A stretch of DNA of 5,614 nucleotides from assembly GCA_028710655.1 (NCBI GenBank), contig JAQTTS010000153.1, positions 1 through 5,614 of the forward strand, in the 5' to 3' direction. Shown piece after piece: positions 1 through 4,171 of the stretch (within the stretch, counting starts at the first letter, position 1; every line of letters begins with the position of its first letter). The stretch is from Dehalococcoidales bacterium. Its GTDB lineage: Bacteria > Chloroflexota > Dehalococcoidia > Dehalococcoidales > UBA5760. Below the pieces are notes generated by a model. It saw only the letters and a list, made by a program, of their open reading frames with translations. It was not told the DNA's origin and searched no databases. Position numbers and translations under genes: made by a program.

Positions 1-4
1 ATTT

Positions 5-13
5 AGGCGGTGA
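5..13 (+). promoter_or_regulatory. Ribosome binding site of the first gene
   Basis: The string AGGCGGTGA differs by one base from the consensus AGGAGGTGA, and its GCGG core ends 6 bases before the ATG at 17. This spacing supports the 17 start. All three frames close within the first 20 bases (TAG at 4-6, TGA at 11-13, TGA at 18-20), so where the preceding gene ends cannot be told. If it ends at 18-20, the junction would be a classic ATGA overlap. Confidence 0.75.
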
Positions 14-16
14 AAC

Positions 17-364
17 ATGACTCCACCAAATCAGGTAACCAGGGATGTTACCCTCCGTGCGACCGTAACCCCCGCACAGGGCATTAAGACTCGCGATGTG
101 GCCCCGATAGCCGGCACAATTATACAGATCATCCCGCACTGGCCGACCGGGTGTAACGCGCTTGTGGACATTGCCTTTGGTCACAAGAACACCTGGGTAA
201 TGCCCGCAAAGACAGATACCTATATGGCCCTGGATGGAGCAACCCCGATCCTTTCCTGCAATGAGCCTGTCTTCTTGGGTGAGGAATTGTGGATGGTGGT
301 CAGGAACCGGGATGCTGTTAATCCTCATACCGTCTCGGTTACCGTAGTAATCGTGGGAGCGTAA
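17..364 (+). CDS. Small all-beta phage structural protein, 115 aa
   Basis: I do not recognise a named family. The product is a compact single domain of 115 residues with alternating hydrophobic strand patterns, for example TIIQII (about 34-39), ALVDIAF and ELWMVV, and it ends in the strand TVSVTVVIVG. It has three Trp and two Cys, no signal peptide and no membrane helix. The segment from HWPTGCNALVDIAFGHK to the HTVSVTV end recalls short beta-sandwich proteins found in phage tail-tip gene clusters; that is recollection, not a search. Its job is inferred from position: first gene in this window of a run of seven closely packed beta-rich tail genes, so a minor tail or virion-decoration subunit is the best guess. 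A near-consensus Shine-Dalgarno at 5-13 supports this start. It ends with TAA, one base before the next ATG, and its last codons (355-359, GGGAG) supply the ribosome binding site of that gene. Confidence 0.82.
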   Translation: MTPPNQVTRDVTLRATVTPAQGIKTRDVAPIAGTIIQIIPHWPTGCNALVDIAFGHKNTWVMPAKTDTYMALDGATPILSCNEPVFLGEELWMVVRNRDAVNPHTVSVTVVIVGA

Positions 365-365
365 G

Positions 366-1187
366 ATGGCCGACACATTTGCTGTTACACCAACCGGGGT
401 AGGACTACCCGACTATTCGGCGCCGAAACCGCTGGGACAATCTCCTGCTGGAATCACCTACTCGCTGAGCGACCTGGCGGAGCTGGCCGCCAGAATAGGA
501 AGCATCAACACATTTGACCGGCGCGGTAATGTCATCGGTTTAGATGACTTTGAAGACCCGATAATCAAGTGGGATTCTAACGGTACCGTTGGTGCTGGGG
601 CAGCTGTCCGCCATAGCTCTCTGAGCGCCAGGAGCGGTGCTCAATGCCTGCAGCTTGTGATGGGCAACGCCATCGGTAATTTTACTCAAATCCTTAAAAC
701 GTTCTCGGTGTCAAATCCCAGTAAAATCGGTGTCGAGTGGAGTTTTGCCAAAGACATTTCAGCTACTTTGTCAGACCTTGAGATAGTCGTTACTTATACT
801 CGTTACCCAGCCCCGACCCTACCCGATGACATTGTTGCCGGTGTGAAGTATAACCAAATTACTTATTCCTGGTCTATCATGGATACCACATGAGCCTACC
901 AAATCTATCTGACTGAACCGGGTAGTGTTTTTGGCAACCAGGAATGGCGTACCGCCAAGATAGTCTTTGACCTGGTTAACCTGAACTATCTCAGGTTGCT
1001 TCTCGATGGCGTCACGCATAACATTTCCAGCCATGATTTACGGTTAATTTCCCCGTCATTACCGCCTGATAACCCAATCGGTAGGCTATCAGTAGTCTGC
1101 CGTGCCAACCAGTTAAGCGCTGTTAGCGGTCCGTACTGGCTGCTTGACGACATCATTGTTACACAGGATGAGCCATCAAATGGATAG
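366..1187 (+). CDS. Tail-associated beta-sandwich protein interrupted by an in-frame TGA
   Basis: Under the standard code translation stops at 891-893 after 175 residues, but the same frame continues open for another 97 codons to TAG at 1185-1187, giving a natural product of about 273 residues. Both halves look like one protein. The N-terminal part has a flexible Pro/Gly-rich leader (1-35), a short helix (SLSDLAELAARIG) and the motif FDRRGNVIGLDDFEDP (50-65), which I associate with phage tail proteins carrying a jelly-roll, carbohydrate-binding-module-like domain. The part after the TGA continues with strands such as WRTAKIVFDLV and closes with YWLLDDIIVTQDEP, a typical final strand of such a domain. 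The start at 366 follows GGGAG (355-359) by 6 bases and lies one base after the previous TAA. No ATG or GTG follows the TGA in frame; the only candidate restart is a TTG at 996 without a properly spaced ribosome site. Possible explanations are a TGG-to-TGA substitution (real or a sequencing error), natural readthrough, or TGA read as Trp. Function in receptor or glycan binding is inference. Confidence 0.75.
891..893 (+). other. In-frame TGA codon inside the second gene
   Basis: This TGA is codon 176 of the 366-1187 frame, between IMDTT and AYQIYLTEPG. Replacing it with Trp gives a smooth beta-strand sequence (DTTWAYQIY). A single G-to-A change of TGG would produce it. Every other Trp in the window (49 by my count across the seven genes) is TGG, so wholesale reassignment is not obvious. 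A 5-bp inverted repeat lies immediately downstream (CTACC 896-900 with GGTAG 921-925), but its 20-base loop does not resemble a bacterial selenocysteine element. Confidence 0.85.
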
Positions 1188-1311
1188 ACCTGAGAGCGAC
1201 GCAATGTGGGGGTGGGACTATACCAACCAGCGATGGGTCAAGATAGCCGTTGATAGCAGCGGCATCTTGCAGGTTAATGACCCGCCCGGTGACCCGGAAG
1301 GAGAGGGGTAA
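1180..1311 (+). CDS. Micro-gene, 43 aa, copy of the WDYTN module of the next gene
   Basis: This short frame starts inside the last codons of the preceding gene (8-base overlap) and ends with TAA sharing its final A with the next ATG (TAATG). Residues 12-34 align without gaps to residues 9-31 of the following protein, with 15 identities in 23 (WDYTN, WVK, VD, GIL conserved); at the DNA level 14 bases are identical (1213-1226 and 1335-1348). Conservation of the protein pattern despite many base differences argues that it is, or recently was, translated. The remainder is an acidic, Pro/Gly-rich tail (NDPPGDPEGEG), too short for a second domain. An AGGA at 1165-1168 lies 11 bases before the ATG; an alternative ATG at 1204 has GAGAG (1192-1196) 7 bases upstream and would give 35 residues. 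It may be a free-standing anchor peptide, or the remnant of a duplicated fibre gene that lost its C-terminal domains. Function unknown. Confidence 0.6.
   Translation: MDRPESDAMWGWDYTNQRWVKIAVDSSGILQVNDPPGDPEGEG
1213..1226 (+). repeat. Direct repeat, copy 1 (WDYTN module)
   Basis: TGGGACTATACCAA is repeated exactly at 1335-1348, 122 bases downstream, and heads the longer imperfect repeat that encodes the WDYTN..WVK..VD..GIL module in two consecutive genes. It marks a tandem duplication of the gene start. Confidence 0.8.
1298..1303 (+). promoter_or_regulatory. Strong ribosome binding site of the 394-aa gene
   Basis: AAGGAG followed by AGGGG lies 7 bases before the ATG at 1311, the best-spaced and strongest site in the window. 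It lies within the last codons of the 43-codon micro-gene and fixes the 1311 start. The start codon overlaps the upstream TAA by one base, so translation of the two frames is probably coupled. Confidence 0.85.
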
Positions 1312-2495
1312 TGGTACAATCACTTCTGTCGGCCTGGGACTATACCAATAATCAGTGGGTTAAGGTTGGTGTTGATGCCAACGGGATACTTCGTGTATTC
1401 GATTCATCAAGCCAGGGTGCTACCTACTACGGCGTGGTGACCGCTGTACCAGGTGCTAACCAGTTCACCATCCCGACCCTGGCCGGACTTGGGGCCGGAA
1501 AATTCAATGGAGCGACAAACCCGTTCTATGCCTTCGTGTTCAGGGATGCCGGTGGTGCCGGAGCTGCTCCCCAGGGTGAGCTTCAGCCAATAACGGGATA
1601 CGTCACCGCGACCGGGGTATTCACCACGGCTGCTTTTACCGCCGCCGTTGGGGTTGGAGATGAAATCCTGATTCTCAATCCCGCGATGGCACGGTCTCTG
1701 CTGTTATCCCTGAATGTTCCCGCTGCGGATGCGGTGCTGAACGCTCTTGCCATCGATGTAATCGGGAATAAGGCCTCGACACCAAATTACACCCCGAATA
1801 ATACCAGCGATGTAATTCGTTATCTCAAAGCCATCCTGAACATGGGCCTTATGTCAAACAGGCCCCTGCCATCGCTCTATGAGGGATGGCAGGATGAAGC
1901 TGGTATCGATGCCGCAGTCTGGACAGTGACCAACCCGGCTACCGGAGCTGCGTGGGCCAGGGGTGCAATAGGCGAAAATCTCATGGCCTATGCTGCCCCC
2001 AATGCCAATGAGAACGCACGAATCAGGTCTAACCAGAGATGGGTGGTAGACCCCACTCTTTACGCAACTAACAAGATTCTGAGACGGTTCGTTCTTGAGT
2101 TCGAGGCTCACTTCCTTATGTCCCCGTTTTTCGATAATACCAACTTTTTCCTCGGACTGACCACGGCTGCGGGTGATACAAGAGCCAGTAACAATATCAT
2201 CGGATTTGGTCTTGTCAATCTTATCAATGACCTCCAGACGATTTCTGATGCTGGTGGAGCCGAGACGGTAAATACCGGGTTTGGCGAAAATCTACTCCTG
2301 ACCAATAAATTCAGGATAGAGGTTTCACTCAACAGTGTCGTCTTTTCATTGAACGAAGTTGTGCTGGCCACTCATGTGGTCAACTTGCCCGATTTACCCA
2401 TGTACTTGAATTTCTACGCTCCGACCGGGGGACTGGGCGCAGCAACTATCAGACTCGGCATTGTTCGCTCCTGGATGGAAGATATAGCGAGGTAG
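1311..2495 (+). CDS. Multidomain tail protein with C-terminal lectin-like beta-sandwich
   Basis: The 394-residue product has three recognisable parts. Residues 1-35 form the WDYTN..WVK..VD..GIL module, duplicated in the micro-gene just upstream; such short N-terminal modules often attach variable phage fibre domains to the virion. Residues 38-126 form a beta domain, from TYYGVVTAVPGANQFTIP through DAGGAGAAPQGELQPITGY to GVGDEILILNPAMA, a pattern I associate with phage tail proteins. Residues 127-180 are Ala/Leu-rich and probably helical, a connector. Residues 186-394 look like a concanavalin A/laminin-G-type beta-sandwich: RRFVLEFEAHF, NNIIGFGLVN, NKFRIEVSLNSVVFSLNE, then LPMYLNFYAPTG and the closing strand TIRLGIVRSWMED. 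That fold usually binds sugars or proteins, so receptor recognition is a reasonable but unproven role. No catalytic motif is evident. The start is fixed by AAGGAG at 1298-1303. The gene ends in AGG-TAG, two bases before the next ATG. Confidence 0.88.
   Translation: MVQSLLSAWDYTNNQWVKVGVDANGILRVFDSSSQGATYYGVVTAVPGANQFTIPTLAGLGAGKFNGATNPFYAFVFRDAGGAGAAPQGELQPITGYVTATGVFTTAAFTAAVGVGDEILILNPAMARSLLLSLNVPAADAVLNALAIDVIGNKASTPNYTPNNTSDVIRYLKAILNMGLMSNRPLPSLYEGWQDEAGIDAAVWTVTNPATGAAWARGAIGENLMAYAAPNANENARIRSNQRWVVDPTLYATNKILRRFVLEFEAHFLMSPFFDNTNFFLGLTTAAGDTRASNNIIGFGLVNLINDLQTISDAGGAETVNTGFGENLLLTNKFRIEVSLNSVVFSLNEVVLATHVVNLPDLPMYLNFYAPTGGLGAATIRLGIVRSWMEDIAR
1335..1348 (+). repeat. Direct repeat, copy 2 (WDYTN module)
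   Basis: This is the second exact copy of TGGGACTATACCAA, at codons 9-13 of the 394-residue gene. The following 55 bases match the micro-gene only at scattered positions, while the protein pattern is retained, so the duplication is not recent. Confidence 0.8.
2489..2493 (+). promoter_or_regulatory. Ribosome binding site overlapping the upstream stop codon
   Basis: GAGGT is made from the final AGG (Arg) codon and the first base of the TAG stop of the 394-residue gene, 4 bases before the ATG at 2498. A ribosome terminating there sits on the next gene's initiation site, which points to translational coupling. The spacing is shorter than optimal. Confidence 0.65.
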
Positions 2496-2497
2496 AC

Positions 2498-3001
2498 ATG
2501 CTAGTTGATATAAAGACACAAAGCAGACTTCAAAACCTGATGGTGAGCCGTGACCGACAGCGTGGGTGGTTAAAATTCGCCTCACCTTGCCGGGAGGAAG
2601 TATCGCTCACCAATGTGGCCGGCGATAAAGCATTGCCCACTATCACCGTTGCCGGACTCCCCGCAGGAGCAACGGTTACCCGGGCCATCGCGAGTTTCAT
2701 CTGGACTTCCCGTGAGAATACCAACGCGGGAGCCAACAAACTAAACGGGGCACAGGATATCCAAATCCGGGTTGATACGCCCGGGGCCTGGACTGACTGT
2801 ATTAATCTTCTAGATGACCAGTTCGGTACTGCCGCCACTTCCCTAGGGGGTGGCGGCATAGTCGTTGGCCAGATAGACGTGTCGGCAGTGGTGACCGGCA
2901 ATGATGGCTACGAGTTTCAATGGGATGAAGGTGTGGCTGACCTTGCCAATCTTAATTTCAACGATGTCCAGATTATTCTGGAAATTTGGTACTCAATATA
3001 G
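2498..3001 (+). CDS. Phage tail-module beta protein, 167 aa
   Basis: I cannot give this a gene name. Residues 1-35 are polar and basic (SRLQNLMVSRDRQRGW) and may form a helix. From about residue 40 the protein becomes a continuous beta domain: LPTITVAGLPAGATVTRAIA, then RENTNAGANKLNGAQDIQIR, DTPGAWTDCINLLDDQFG, a Gly-rich turn (SLGGGG, 115-120), IVVGQIDVSAVV, YEFQWDEGVADLANLNFND and a final strand IILEIWYSI. This ordered set of motifs recalls a compact family seen next to fibre genes in phage tail clusters (recollection, not searched). It has no signal peptide or membrane helix. The gene starts two bases after the upstream TAG and uses the GAGGT made by that gene's last codons. It ends with TAG, 13 bases before the next start. 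A strong hairpin (2830-2858) falls over codons 111-121. A role as a tail-tip or fibre-associated subunit is inferred from context. Confidence 0.83.
   Translation: MLVDIKTQSRLQNLMVSRDRQRGWLKFASPCREEVSLTNVAGDKALPTITVAGLPAGATVTRAIASFIWTSRENTNAGANKLNGAQDIQIRVDTPGAWTDCINLLDDQFGTAATSLGGGGIVVGQIDVSAVVTGNDGYEFQWDEGVADLANLNFNDVQIILEIWYSI
2830..2858 (+). other. Strong intragenic stem-loop
   Basis: GCCGCCAC (2831-2838) is the exact reverse complement of GTGGCGGC (2850-2857). The flanking T2830/A2858 pair, two G-U pairs and two C-G pairs inside extend it to about 13 pairs closed by a 3-base loop (CTA, 2843-2845). No T-run follows, so it is not a typical intrinsic terminator, and it sits over Ala-Ala-Thr and Gly-Gly-Gly codons, which could create the symmetry by composition alone. 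Confidence 0.6.
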
Positions 3002-3014
3002 ATGTGTGTAATAT

Positions 3015-4163
3015 ATGGCTACTTCACTGGGGGTTAATCTCTATAACCTGGAGCATACATCCGGCGAGGAAGTGCTCTTTGGCCAGGGAAAGCCAGGGGG
3101 ATTTCAACCCCGGCTATCTCTTTCCTGTTTTCGTGGTGGCTCAAAGCTTGAACTTATCCCCCAGATAGCCGGTGAATTTACCCACAGGCCATTTGGTATC
3201 AATTCCGTTCTGGCGGAAAGCGATGCCCTGTCGTTTCAGCCTGTGCCGACAGTCATAGACAAGGAGTACAACGAACACGGTGGCCTCGACTGGTTTTTAA
3301 TTCTCAAGAAAAAGCCGTCTACCAATAAACTCCAGTTTGGCTATGATGCCGCTAGCCTAATTCCATTTTTTCAGCCAGAACTCACGTCTATAGAAGTCGC
3401 GGAGGGAAACAGAAGACCGGACTGGGTAACCAACTCTATCGCGTGGTATCACCCCACCAAGGGCGGCATCGTCTCCACGGATGATGTTGCGAAGGGAATC
3501 ACTACCGGCAAAGCAGTCCATCAGTACCGTCCCCGGGTGGTGGCTGCCGATAACTCCTGGACATGGGCGAATTTAGAGTTAGCCTCGGGCAACCTGGTCA
3601 GAATTGTTATCGACCAGGTGTGGCTCAATACCAAACCCTACCCAATGACGCTTTCCCCGAAAGGGGATACCTTTGGCTGGACGGGGGTTGGCGGCACCAC
3701 GCTCTTTGCCAATACAGACTATATTCGAGGGTCTTTAGCTGCCAGTGCTACTGCTGGCGTCTGTTCCAAGATGTCTCTCTATGGCTCAACGGGGGTGGGT
3801 GTACACCCGGCCTATGTACTTGGTTATTACAAGGATTCGGATAGGTCTCGTCAGGGCAAAACTATATCGACCCACTTTCCAGAGAGCACCACGGGTTGGA
3901 ATGACCAGAACATAGAGAGCGGTGGCGTGGTTGATGTTATTAACTATTATGTTGTCCACCGGTGTGATGGCCTGGATGTGCGGCACGATAACGCCAGTAC
4001 GAGTGCCTATCATGGGGTTGTGGGTTGGGCTGATGCTCTGAATGACCCGTGGAATGAGACCGCCTGGGCAGCGCACAGATTTTCACTCTATGCCACGTTT
4101 ACAGGAGCTTCAGTGGTAAGGCCATCTAATGTCGCTGCCAGAGTAATGGCAGCCGGGAGGTAG
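3015..4163 (+). CDS. Tail-fibre-like structural protein, 382 aa
   Basis: The product has no recognisable enzyme motif but shows a motif series I associate with phage tail-fibre proteins: SIAWYHPTKGG (about 141-151), GKAVHQYRPRVVAADNSWTW (165-184), the strand pair LVRIVIDQVWLNTKPYPMTL (194-213), and DTFGWTGVGGTTLF (218-231), which opens a C-terminal beta-sandwich running through SKMSLYG, AYVLGYYKDS and HRFSLYATF to the end. The N-terminal 140 residues contain a second beta region with LDWFLILKKKP (91-101). No signal peptide, membrane helix or long coiled coil is seen. The start is the first available one, since an in-frame TAA lies at 3009-3011. It has no clear Shine-Dalgarno: the 20 bases before it are AT- and GT-rich, unlike all its neighbours. 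A hairpin at 3091-3115 lies early in the gene. It ends AGG-TAG, 8 bases before the next gene. A role in the tail fibre or baseplate periphery is inferred from motifs and context. Confidence 0.87.
   Translation: MATSLGVNLYNLEHTSGEEVLFGQGKPGGFQPRLSLSCFRGGSKLELIPQIAGEFTHRPFGINSVLAESDALSFQPVPTVIDKEYNEHGGLDWFLILKKKPSTNKLQFGYDAASLIPFFQPELTSIEVAEGNRRPDWVTNSIAWYHPTKGGIVSTDDVAKGITTGKAVHQYRPRVVAADNSWTWANLELASGNLVRIVIDQVWLNTKPYPMTLSPKGDTFGWTGVGGTTLFANTDYIRGSLAASATAGVCSKMSLYGSTGVGVHPAYVLGYYKDSDRSRQGKTISTHFPESTTGWNDQNIESGGVVDVINYYVVHRCDGLDVRHDNASTSAYHGVVGWADALNDPWNETAWAAHRFSLYATFTGASVVRPSNVAARVMAAGR
3091..3115 (+). other. Stem-loop near the 5' end of the 382-aa gene
   Basis: AGCC (3091-3094) pairs with GGCT (3112-3115), and GGGG (3096-3099) pairs with CCCC (3108-3111), with A3095 bulged and an 8-base loop. 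It lies about 75 bases into the gene whose start lacks a Shine-Dalgarno. The GC-rich 8-bp stem is modest and could be chance. Confidence 0.35.
4155..4161 (+). promoter_or_regulatory. Ribosome binding site overlapping the upstream stop codon
   Basis: GGGAGGT is built from the last Gly-Arg codons and the T of the TAG stop of the 382-residue gene. It lies 10 bases before the ATG at 4172, within the usable range, and fixes that start. It repeats the arrangement at 2489-2493, where the terminal AGG-TAG also serves the next gene. Confidence 0.75.
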
Positions 4164-4171
4164 GGTATAGA

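Noticed and set aside
893..925. Selenocysteine insertion at the in-frame TGA
   Set aside because: The only nearby inverted repeat is 5 bp with a 20-base loop, unlike the compact bacterial element, and nothing around the codon suggests a redox active site.
996..1187. Separate 63-codon gene after the TGA
   Set aside because: It begins with TTG, has no properly spaced ribosome site, and lies in the same frame as the interrupted upstream gene, so it is that gene's C-terminal part.
2530..2901. 123-residue open frame on the minus strand
   Set aside because: It lies wholly opposite a well-supported tail gene, has no ribosome site that I can see, and its Pro/Ser/Arg-rich product looks like antisense of beta-strand codons. 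The same holds for minus-strand frames at 3786-4076 and 4126-4380.
3091..3115. tRNA T-arm-like sequence
   Set aside because: The stem and loop superficially resemble a T-arm, but there are no acceptor, D or anticodon arms around it and it is inside a coding region.
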